A DNA stretch of 64,000 nt from contig NC_014761.1 in the NCBI RefSeq assembly GCF_000183745.1, positions 2,046,001 to 2,110,000 on the forward strand. The letters are read 5' to 3'. Position 1 is the first letter of the stretch. Every line of letters begins with the position of its first letter. Below, in pieces: positions 6,929 through 15,032 of the stretch. The position numbers were made by a program, and so were the translations under genes. Source of the DNA: Oceanithermus profundus DSM 14977 (GTDB taxonomy: Bacteria; Deinococcota; Deinococci; Deinococcales; Marinithermaceae). Under the pieces are notes generated by a model, which worked only from the letters and a program-made list of their open reading frames with translations, did no database searches and was not told where the DNA came from.

Positions 6929-8332
6929 ATGAAGACGAAACCCGTGGTCAAGACCCTGCTCGCCGACCTGGAAACGCCGGTGACCGCCTACCTCAAGCTC
7001 GCCGAAAAAGCGCCGGTGAGCTTCTTGCTCGAATCGGTGGAGGCGGGCAAGCGCTGGAGCCGCTACTCGATCATCGGCGTGGGGGCGCGCAGGACCTTCC
7101 GGCTGGCCGGCGGCGTCTTCACCATCGACGGCACCGAGGTGGAGGCCGCAGACCCGCTGGCCACCCTGTACGGAGCGGTCCACCGCGAGGTGGAAAACGG
7201 CCACGAGCTGCCGCCGTTCTGGGGCGGCGCGGTGGGTTACGTGGCCTACGACCTGGTGCGCCACTACGAAGAACTGCCCGACGAGAACCCCGACGAGATC
7301 GGCGCGCCCGACCTGCTCTTCGTCGAGCCCGAGCTCGTCGTCGTCTTCGACCACTTCAAGCAGGTGCTGCACCTGGTGGCCCCGGCGCTGGGCGACGGCC
7401 CCTCGGCCACCGCCCGCGCCCGGGAGCTGCTGGACGCCGCCGAGCGCCGGCTGCGGGGGCCGCTGCCGGGCGTGCCGGGCGGGCGCGGCGGGCGCCGGAC
7501 CGCGTTCAGCGCCAACCTGAGCCCGGAAGACTACGCCCGCATCGTGGAAAAGAGCAAGGCGTACATCCGCGCCGGCGACATCTTCCAGGTGGTGCCCTCG
7601 GTGCGCTTCTCGGCCGAGCTGGGCGTGCACCCCTTCGCCCTCTACCGGGCGCTCCGGAGCGTCAACCCCAGCCCCTACATGGGTTACCTGGACCTGGGCG
7701 AGGTGACGCTGGTCTCTGCCAGCCCCGAGAGCCTGCTGCGCGCCAGCGGCCGCACCGTGACCACGCGGCCCATCGCCGGCACCCGGCCGCGCGGCAAGAC
7801 GCCCGAGGAGGACCGCGCGCTCGCCGAGGAGCTGCTGGCCGACGAGAAGGAGCGCGCCGAACACGTGATGCTGGTGGACCTGAGCCGCAACGACATCGGC
7901 CGGGTGGCCAAGCACGGCAGCGTCAAGGTGGACGAGCTGATGGTGGTGGAGCACTACTCGCACGTCATGCACATCGTCAGCACCGTGACCGGGGAGCTGA
8001 AGGAGGACAAGACGCCGCTCGACGCGCTGGCCAGCGTGATCCCCATGGGCACGGTCAGCGGCGCGCCCAAGATCCGGGCGATGGAGATCATCGACGAGCT
8101 CGAGCCCACCCGCCGCGGCCCCTACGGCGGCGCCTTCGGCTACATCGCCTACGACGGCGCCATGGACGTGGCGCTGACGCTGCGCACCTTCGTGATCGCG
8201 GGCGGCCAGGTACACGTCCAGGCCGGCGCCGGCGTGGTGGCCGACAGCGACCCCGAGCGCGAGTACCAGGAGTGCGTGAACAAGGCGAAGGCGCTCATGC
8301 GGGCGGTGGAGCTGGCGGAGCAGGGGTTGTAG
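6929..8332 (+). CDS. trpE: Anthranilate synthase component I
   Basis: 467 residues; converts chorismate to anthranilate with ammonia from TrpG. The N-terminal LLES (33-36) is the tryptophan feedback site. The chorismate-binding domain carries PIAGTRPRGKTPEED, LVDLSRNDIGRV, GTVSGAPKIRAMEII and GYIAYDGAMDVALTLRTFV, with the final QAGAGVVADSDPE block. Length is normal for the family. AAGGGG precedes the ATG. It is controlled by the trpL attenuator and followed after 8 nt by repeat element copy B, which splits it from trpG. Confidence 0.96.
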   Translation: MKTKPVVKTLLADLETPVTAYLKLAEKAPVSFLLESVEAGKRWSRYSIIGVGARRTFRLAGGVFTIDGTEVEAADPLATLYGAVHREVENGHELPPFWGGAVGYVAYDLVRHYEELPDENPDEIGAPDLLFVEPELVVVFDHFKQVLHLVAPALGDGPSATARARELLDAAERRLRGPLPGVPGGRGGRRTAFSANLSPEDYARIVEKSKAYIRAGDIFQVVPSVRFSAELGVHPFALYRALRSVNPSPYMGYLDLGEVTLVSASPESLLRASGRTVTTRPIAGTRPRGKTPEEDRALAEELLADEKERAEHVMLVDLSRNDIGRVAKHGSVKVDELMVVEHYSHVMHIVSTVTGELKEDKTPLDALASVIPMGTVSGAPKIRAMEIIDELEPTRRGPYGGAFGYIAYDGAMDVALTLRTFVIAGGQVHVQAGAGVVADSDPEREYQECVNKAKALMRAVELAEQGL

Positions 8333-8340
8333 CCCGCGCA

Positions 8341-8839
8341 GGATGTGGGAGGTAGGAGGTGGGTTATGGGAACACCGTCTAACAACCGCGGAGATGAACA
8401 CACGGCCGGCCTGAGCGTGGGGAATCTGGAAATCTGGTCCGAAGCCATGGACGCCGTGGAGCTGGCCTACGCCTTGACCCAAACCTGGCCTGAAGCCGAA
8501 AAATACGGCCTGACCTCGCAAACCCGGCGTGCAGTCGTTTCCATTCCCGCCAACCTTGCCGAGGGAGCGGGTAGGGGAACTCGAAAAGAAAAGTCGCGCT
8601 ACGGCCGGATCGCCCTCGGCTCGCTTTACGAGCTCGATACCCTGTTGCAAATCGCAGTGAGGTTAGGTTTCGCAAACCCCGAGGAGACTGCTGGTTTGCG
8701 CGCCGACCTTGCCAGATTGGCAAAGAGACTGAACGCCTACATCCGCCATCAGGAGGAACAAAAATGAGCCAATCGAATAAACCCACCTCCCACCTCCCAC
8801 CTCCTACCTCCCACCCCCCACTCCCCACCCCCCACATCC
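8341..8839. mobile_element. G-rich inverted-repeat element, copy B, carrying a four-helix-bundle gene
   Basis: A 499-bp unit between trpE and trpG. The ends are a perfect 9-bp inverted repeat, GGATGTGGG (8341-8349) and CCCACATCC (8831-8839). Inside them the left arm continues AGGTAGGAGGTGGGTTA and the right arm is TAAACCCACCTCC followed by further CCCACC/CTACC units, so the right arm is longer by extra units. The only gene inside is the four-helix-bundle protein. No transposase and no obvious target-site duplication are seen. The right arm is translated as the start of trpG. Mobility is inferred from the multiple copies, not demonstrated. Confidence 0.65.
8366..8767 (+). CDS. Four-helix-bundle protein, 23S rRNA intervening-sequence protein family
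   Basis: 133 residues, from LEIWSEAMDAVELAY through YGLTSQTRRAVVSIPANLAE and GAGRGTRKEKSRYGRIA to SLYELDTLLQIAVRLG: the conserved signature of the S23/IVP family, whose first members were encoded in intervening sequences of 23S rRNA and whose fold is shared with the Avd accessory protein of diversity-generating retroelements. Biochemical role unknown; RNA binding is suspected for the family. The ATG at 8366 is preceded by AGGAGGT (8354-8360) lying wholly inside the left repeat arm. An in-frame GTG at 8345, also in the arm, would add seven residues. Its TGA overlaps the trpG ATG. Confidence 0.85.
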   Translation: MGTPSNNRGDEHTAGLSVGNLEIWSEAMDAVELAYALTQTWPEAEKYGLTSQTRRAVVSIPANLAEGAGRGTRKEKSRYGRIALGSLYELDTLLQIAVRLGFANPEETAGLRADLARLAKRLNAYIRHQEEQK

Positions 8840-9441
8840 TCCTCGTCGACAACTACGACTCCTTCACCTACAACCTTGCCGACTACCTGGGCCAGCTGGG
8901 GGCGCGGCTGACCGTCTGGCGCAACGACAAGTTCCGGCTCGAGGACGTGGACAGGCTGGCTCCCGACGCCGTGGTCATCTCGCCGGGGCCGGGCACGCCC
9001 GAAGAGGCCGGCCTCTCGATCCCGCTCGTCAAGGAGTACGCCCCCAGGTTGCCCATCCTCGGCGTCTGCCTGGGCCACCAGGCCATCGGCGCCGCCTTCG
9101 GCGCCAAGGTGGTGCCGGCTCCGCGCATCATGCACGGCAAGACCAGCCCCATCGAACACTCGGGTCAGGGCATCTTCATGGGCCTGCCCAACCCCCTCAC
9201 CGCCACCCGCTACCACTCGCTCGTGATCGACGAGCTGCCGGGCAAGCTGGAGGTGCTGGCCTGGACGCCCGAAGAGGGGCAGCAGACCGTGCAGGCGGTG
9301 CGGCACGTGCGCTTTCCCACGGTCGGCGTGCAGTTCCACCCCGAGAGCATCCTTACCGAGCTGGGGCTGCAGCTTCTGGTCAACTGGCTCGGCGAGGTCG
9401 GGCTCTACTGGAAGACCCACCCACGGGAGGAGGAGCGATGA
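8764..9441 (+). CDS. trpG: Anthranilate synthase component II (glutamine amidotransferase) with repeat-encoded N-terminal extension
   Basis: 225 residues. The class I glutaminase domain starts ILLVDNYDSFTYN and has the catalytic triad Cys102 (GVCLGHQ), His192 and Glu194 (FHPES). It hydrolyses glutamine to supply ammonia to TrpE. Orthologues start almost at the ILLVDNYDS strand; here 24 extra residues rich in Pro, Ser, Thr and His precede it, and those from residue 6 on are encoded by the right arm of repeat copy B. The only start with a ribosome site (AGGAGG, 8751-8756) is the ATG at 8764, which overlaps the four-helix-bundle stop, so the native start appears to have been replaced by the insertion. 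Confidence 0.93.
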   Translation: MSQSNKPTSHLPPPTSHPPLPTPHILLVDNYDSFTYNLADYLGQLGARLTVWRNDKFRLEDVDRLAPDAVVISPGPGTPEEAGLSIPLVKEYAPRLPILGVCLGHQAIGAAFGAKVVPAPRIMHGKTSPIEHSGQGIFMGLPNPLTATRYHSLVIDELPGKLEVLAWTPEEGQQTVQAVRHVRFPTVGVQFHPESILTELGLQLLVNWLGEVGLYWKTHPREEER

Positions 9442-10442
9442 ACACGTTGCACAAGGTGCTGGACGGCAAGCCGATGACCCAGGACGAGGCCCGGGCGCTG
9501 ATGGAGCGGATGATGGCCGGCGAGCTGAGCCCGGTGCAGACGGCGGCGCTGCTGGCGGCGCTCAAGGTGCGCGGGGAGACGCCCGACGAGATCGCCGGCT
9601 TCGCCCACGCCATGCGCGAAGCGGCTCGGCCGGTGCGGGTGGCCGGCGAGCTGATGGACGTGGTGGGGACCGGCGGCGACGGCGCCGGCACCTTCAACAT
9701 CTCGACCACCGTCGCCTTCGTGCTGGCGGCGGCCGGCCTCAAGGTCGCCAAGCACGGCAACCGGGCGGCGAGTTCGCGTAGCGGCTCGGCCGACCTGCTC
9801 GAGGCCCTCGGGGTCAACATCGAGCTGGAGCCGGAGCGGGTGGCCCGGGTGATCGAAGAGGTGGGCATCGGCTTCCTCTTCGCCCGCACCCACCACCCGG
9901 CCATGCGCCACGTCGCCCCGGTGCGGGCCGAACTGAAGACCCGGACCGTCTTCAACGTCCTGGGGCCGCTCACCAACCCGGCGCGGGCGCAGTACTTCCT
10001 GCTCGGCGTCTACAGTCCGGAGCTGCTCGAGCCCATGGCCTACGCCCTAAGCGAGCTTGGCGCCCTGGGGGCCTGGGTGGTCCACTCGCGCGGCACCGAC
10101 GAGCTGACACTGGGGGAAAACGAGGTGGTGGAGCTGAGGAACGGCCGCCTGCGGCGCTTCACCTTCCGCGCCGCCGACTACGGGCTGGAGGAGGCCCCGC
10201 TCGCGGCCCTGGCCGGGGGCGCGCCGGAGGAGAACGCCGCGCTCACCCGCCGCATCCTCGCGGGCGAGGAACGGGGCCCAAAGCGGGACGTGGTGGCGCT
10301 CAACGCCGCGGCCGGCCTGGTGGCTGCGGGCCGGGCGGACAGCCTGGAAGAGGGGCTCGAGGCCGCGGGGCGGATCCTCGACGAGGGGGAGGCCGCCCGG
10401 GTGCTCGAGCGGCTGGTGGAGGCCACGCGCGCCCACGAATAG
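9438..10442 (+). CDS. trpD: Anthranilate phosphoribosyltransferase
   Basis: 334 residues; transfers phosphoribose from PRPP to anthranilate. Motifs include DVVGTGGDGAGTFNISTT (PRPP loop), KHGNRAASSRSGSADLLEALG, a block around HHPAMRHVAPVRAELKTRT with the anthranilate-channel residues, and NVLGPLTNPA. The ATG overlaps the trpG stop (ATGA), so the two are translationally coupled. The operon ends at a strong hairpin just after the stop codon. Confidence 0.96.
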   Translation: MNTLHKVLDGKPMTQDEARALMERMMAGELSPVQTAALLAALKVRGETPDEIAGFAHAMREAARPVRVAGELMDVVGTGGDGAGTFNISTTVAFVLAAAGLKVAKHGNRAASSRSGSADLLEALGVNIELEPERVARVIEEVGIGFLFARTHHPAMRHVAPVRAELKTRTVFNVLGPLTNPARAQYFLLGVYSPELLEPMAYALSELGALGAWVVHSRGTDELTLGENEVVELRNGRLRRFTFRAADYGLEEAPLAALAGGAPEENAALTRRILAGEERGPKRDVVALNAAAGLVAAGRADSLEEGLEAAGRILDEGEAARVLERLVEATRAHE

Positions 10443-10464
10443 GCCGCCCGGTTCCCCGGGCGGC
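10443..10464. terminator. Bidirectional hairpin between trpD and the lipoprotein gene
   Basis: Perfect 9-bp stem GCCGCCCGG-TTCC-CCGGGCGGC between convergent genes. There is no clear T-tract, as with several GC-rich stems in this window. Confidence 0.6.
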
Positions 10465-10488
10465 GCGGAGGTCCGGCGGCGCCAAAGG

Positions 10489-11379
10489 TCAGCCGTTCGG
10501 GACGCAGATCGTGTTGCCGCCCGCCGTGATGCAGACCTGTGTGGGCGTCCACGTCACGTCGAACGTGACGCTGGTCCCGTCGCAGTCGGTGCCCGTGTAG
10601 GTGGCGCTGCCGCCGTCGATCATTCCGCCGTTGAAGTGCACGCCGCTCAGCGTCGCCTGCAGGCTCCAGCCCGTGCAGGCGGGACCGCTGCCGCTGAAGT
10701 CGCCGGAGGCGTTCAGGGTGCCGTTGCCCCAGGGGTCGGTCGCGGTGTCGGGCGCCCAGGTACCGCTGAGGTTGTAATCGAAGGCGTAATTATCGGTGTC
10801 GTTGACGACGATCCTCCAGTTGCCCACGTAGGTGAAGCCGTAACCGCCGCTCTGCTTGACGAAGTCGTGCTGGGTGAGGGTCCAGGTCCAGGTCAGGGAC
10901 TGCCCCCCGCCGCTGTAGCCCCACTCGACGACGCCGTTCACCTTGATGCCCGCCGCGGGGTCGGCGTCGTCGGGGTCCTGAACCTTGAGGTTCCGGTACT
11001 CCCAGTAGCCGCTGAACGACCCCTCGGTGCCGCTGTAGCTCCAGCTGCAGCGGCCGTCGTAGGTGGCGTTCACCGGGATGCCGTCACCGTCGGTGTCGGT
11101 GAGGGTGCCCGTCACCGTTACGGAGCCGCAGTCCCAGCTCGCCACGTCCAGCGGCGCCGTCCCCGAGGAGAAGGGCAGCAGCAACAGGGGTACGGGGATG
11201 CCCACGCGCCCCAAGGGCGCCGATACGTCGTAGAGCTGTTCGTTGGCGGTGCTCAAGGTCCCGGCCACCTCGCGCGGATCGATGGAGGAGGTCCCCCCTC
11301 CACCGCTCGGAGCCTGGGTTCCGCAAGCCGCCAACAGCACCGTCAGGACCGCGCCAACGAAGATCCACCGCTTCTTCAT
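10489..11379 (-). CDS. Predicted lipoprotein of unknown function
   Basis: 296 residues. A type II signal peptide ends in the lipobox LLAAC (Cys19), followed by a Gly/Ser-rich linker. The rest is rich in Thr, Gly, Trp and Asp with alternating strands (SVTVTGTLTDTDGDGIP, SLTWTWTLTQHDF), suggesting a beta-sandwich or barrel-like fold and a possible calcium-binding DTDGDG stretch. No family recognised. GAGGAGGTG precedes the ATG. Convergent to trpD. Confidence 0.75.
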   Translation of the reverse strand: MKKRWIFVGAVLTVLLAACGTQAPSGGGGTSSIDPREVAGTLSTANEQLYDVSAPLGRVGIPVPLLLLPFSSGTAPLDVASWDCGSVTVTGTLTDTDGDGIPVNATYDGRCSWSYSGTEGSFSGYWEYRNLKVQDPDDADPAAGIKVNGVVEWGYSGGGQSLTWTWTLTQHDFVKQSGGYGFTYVGNWRIVVNDTDNYAFDYNLSGTWAPDTATDPWGNGTLNASGDFSGSGPACTGWSLQATLSGVHFNGGMIDGGSATYTGTDCDGTSVTFDVTWTPTQVCITAGGNTICVPNG

Positions 11380-11528
11380 CGCTTCACCTCCTCCGCTGTT
11401 CGATCCGGATCGGCGCGCGACGGAAGCACGGATGCGCAGGATGTTCGCTGTTCACTCCAATTTTATCACTCCCCGGAAGCGAACCCCATGGGGCCCGCCC
11501 TTCCGCGGTCCTGGAATAGACTGGACCC

Positions 11529-12035
11529 ATGCGACCCCTGGTCTTCGTACTGCTCCTCGGCCTGCCCGCCCTGGCCCAGACCCACGTCTTCCACACGCCC
11601 ATCCCCATGGACCGGGTGCAGGGCGTCTTCGCCATGCAGGGGGCGGGCGCGCTCGACTTCGGCCTCGATCCCGCCGCCCGCGCGGGCGGCTTCCTGGACC
11701 TCTGGGCCTACCGCGGCCGTTTCGCGATGAGCGCGGTTTCGGTGTCGAGCCCCATCCCGGCCGCGGGCCTGTGCTACACCGCGGCCCTCGACTACCTGGG
11801 CTGGACCCTGGTGAACGAAACGACCTACCGCATCCGCTACGGCGCCGGCGGCGGGGCCCAGCTCTGCCGGTTGCGCGACGTCCACGGAACGGAGCTCCGC
11901 CAATTCCGGCCGCTGGTCGAGGGCGTGGCGAGCCTGCAGTACCGGGTCTTCCCCAACGTGGTGGGCGACGTCAGCCTGAGCGCGGGCTGGCCCGAAGGGC
12001 TGGGCGCGGCGGTGGCCTTCGGCTTCGCCTTCTGA
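11529..12035 (+). CDS. Small exported protein of unknown function
   Basis: 168 residues with a signal peptide (RPLVFVLLLGLPALAQ) and a mature part that is beta-rich, ending in LGAAVAFGFAF, an aromatic C terminus like that of outer-membrane barrels. Two cysteines (about residues 79 and 116) may form a disulphide. TAGACT (11517-11522) lies 6 nt before the ATG with no Shine-Dalgarno, a leaderless arrangement. Confidence 0.65.
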   Translation: MRPLVFVLLLGLPALAQTHVFHTPIPMDRVQGVFAMQGAGALDFGLDPAARAGGFLDLWAYRGRFAMSAVSVSSPIPAAGLCYTAALDYLGWTLVNETTYRIRYGAGGGAQLCRLRDVHGTELRQFRPLVEGVASLQYRVFPNVVGDVSLSAGWPEGLGAAVAFGFAF

Positions 12036-12102
12036 GTGGACGGGTTCCCGACAAACGGGCTTTGCATTGCTAAAGAATTGCGTGGCTCACTGCGTCCTCA
12101 TG

Positions 12103-12131
12103 TCGACGGAATCGCGCCCGGGTGGTATAAT
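12103..12131 (+). promoter_or_regulatory. gyrB promoter
   Basis: A consensus TATAAT (12126-12131) is preceded at 17 bp by TCGACG (12103-12108), 4 of 6 matches to the -35. This predicts a leader of about 40 nt before the gyrB ATG. A TTGACA at 12156-12161 has no matching -10 and is probably incidental. Nothing else is seen in the 143-bp gap. Confidence 0.6.
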
Positions 12132-12142
12132 GAAACGAGTGA

Positions 12143-14092
<1,950 letters not shown>

Positions 14093-14093
14093 T

Positions 14094-14182
14094 TGGTACG
14101 TGGTGCGTGGTTCGCAGTACGTCGTAGGGGCGGGCCCGTGGGCCCGCCCAATCAGTACTTAGTTCGTGGTGCGCAGTTCTTG
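14094..14182. repeat. G/T-rich repeat pair flanking a GGGCGGGCCC hairpin
   Basis: Two similar G/T-rich blocks (TGGTACGTGGTGCGTGGTTC near 14094 and TTCGTGGTGCGCAGTTCTTG near 14163) flank the perfect inverted repeat GGGCGGGCCC-GT-GGGCCCGCCC (about 14128-14149). A variant hairpin recurs at 14944-14969. It looks like dispersed repeat material and also lies where a gyrB terminator would be expected. Confidence 0.5.
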
Positions 14183-14280
14183 GTAACTGCATCGCCTGTA
14201 GCGGGTAGCCCGTGGCCTCTGGTGGTCCTTCAACGACAACGAAACGTCGGCTTATCGCGCAGCATGGACCCCTGCTTTCG

Positions 14281-14319
14281 CGGGAGCCTGCCCTGAATCA
14301 AGTTCAGGGCAGGCTCCCG
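14281..14319. repeat. 17-bp perfect inverted repeat (REP-like hairpin)
   Basis: CGGGAGCCTGCCCTGAA (14281-14297) and TTCAGGGCAGGCTCCCG (14303-14319) form a perfect stem with a 5-nt loop. No T-tract follows, so it is more likely a palindromic repeat than a terminator. Confidence 0.6.
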
Positions 14320-14368
14320 GATCTCCCTCGGCCATCAGGCTCGGTCGTCCGGGGATACAGGAAAGGCA

Positions 14369-14493
14369 GGATGTAGGGGGTGGGATGTGGGAGGTGGGGC
14401 TTGTTTTTCAGAAGCACACGAACGGGCTTGGGCGCGACGCATCAGAACACGATGTTGGGTTTTCCTACCACCTACCCCCTACACCCCACATCC
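14369..14493. repeat. G-rich inverted-repeat element, copy C (gene-less)
   Basis: The left arm GGATGTAGGGGGTGGGATGT continues GGGAGGTGGGG to 14399; the right arm 14464-14493 begins CCTACCACCTACCCCCTACA and ends ACATCC. The ends GGATGT/ACATCC match copy B. The 64-bp centre has no coding capacity, making this a short, non-autonomous-looking copy. Confidence 0.65.
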
Positions 14494-14547
14494 CGGCGAA
14501 GCCGACCCATCGGGCCCATGCGCGTCATTGCTCCACGGTTTGGTTGC

Positions 14548-14589
14548 CGCGAAATAATACTCCCTCCCCTGGGGTGGGGGTTGTTGGTG
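14548..14589. repeat. Direct repeat, first copy (CCGCGAAATAA family)
   Basis: GCCGCGAAATAATACTCCCT followed by a CCCCTGGGGTGGGGG hairpin and TTGTTGG matches the sequence at 14811-14859 in order and orientation. It is a small dispersed repeat present twice within 310 bp. Confidence 0.55.
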
Positions 14590-14628
14590 ATGCTTGGGCC
14601 AAAAGCTGGTCGCTGGTGCATGGCCGGC

Positions 14629-14643
14629 CCACACCCCACATCC
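14629..14643. repeat. Solo right arm of the G-rich element family
   Basis: CCCACACCCCACATCC is the right-end signature of copies A-C without a partner arm nearby, a probable remnant. Confidence 0.45.
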
Positions 14644-14660
14644 AGCATTCCAGCAAACAA

Positions 14661-14704
14661 CCCCCCTCTGGCGGCTACGCCGCCATCTCCCCCAAGGGGG
14701 AGGC
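14661..14704. repeat. Double-hairpin repeat
   Basis: GGCGGC-TAC-GCCGCC is followed by CTCCCCC-AA-GGGGGAG. The arrangement resembles widespread dispersed repeats in bacterial intergenic regions; no T-tract. Confidence 0.5.
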
Positions 14705-14757
14705 TTTAAGGTCGGCCGTCAAACAAACCGCAGCGTTCACCATGCTTTAAGCTCTGG

Positions 14758-14798
14758 ATTCCAGCTCGCGCAGGCCAAGGGCCCGCTTGGCTGGAATG
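14758..14798. repeat. Nested palindromic repeat
   Basis: ATTCCAGC pairs with GCTGGAAT, enclosing CCAAG-GGCCCG-CTTGG. The ATTCCAGC...GCTGGAATGAC form is a common REP-like unit. Confidence 0.5.
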
Positions 14799-14810
14799 AC
14801 GAATTACTCG

Positions 14811-14859
14811 CCGCGAAATAAACCTCCCCCCTGGTGAGGGCCCGGGGAGGGGTTGTGGG
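14811..14859. repeat. Direct repeat, second copy (CCGCGAAATAA family)
   Basis: GCCGCGAAATAAACCTCCCC, then a CCTCCCC...GGGGAGG stem and GGTTGTGGG; second copy of the element at 14548-14589. Confidence 0.55.
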
Positions 14860-14943
14860 CGCTGACCGGGTCCAGCGTTCGACGCCGGTTCGTGGCCTGC
14901 CCCTGAGGAAGCGGGCGTTGCGCCGTATCCCCGACGTACCTGT

Positions 14944-14969
14944 GGGGCGGGCCTATGTGTCCGCCCGAA
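14944..14969. repeat. GGGGCGGGCC hairpin repeat
   Basis: GGGGCGGGCC-TATGTG-TCCGCCCG resembles the stem at 14128-14149. Just downstream TACAAT (14994-14999) is a candidate -10 for the formate dehydrogenase genes. Confidence 0.4.
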
Positions 14970-15032
14970 CGGTACGGAGGCAACTTCTTCGCATACAATG
15001 GACCCAAAGCACGACCGAAGGGACGGTGCTCC

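Noticed and set aside
8341-8839. Diversity-generating retroelement, because the four-helix-bundle protein resembles Avd
   Set aside because: No reverse transcriptase, template repeat or variable repeat is present anywhere in the window.
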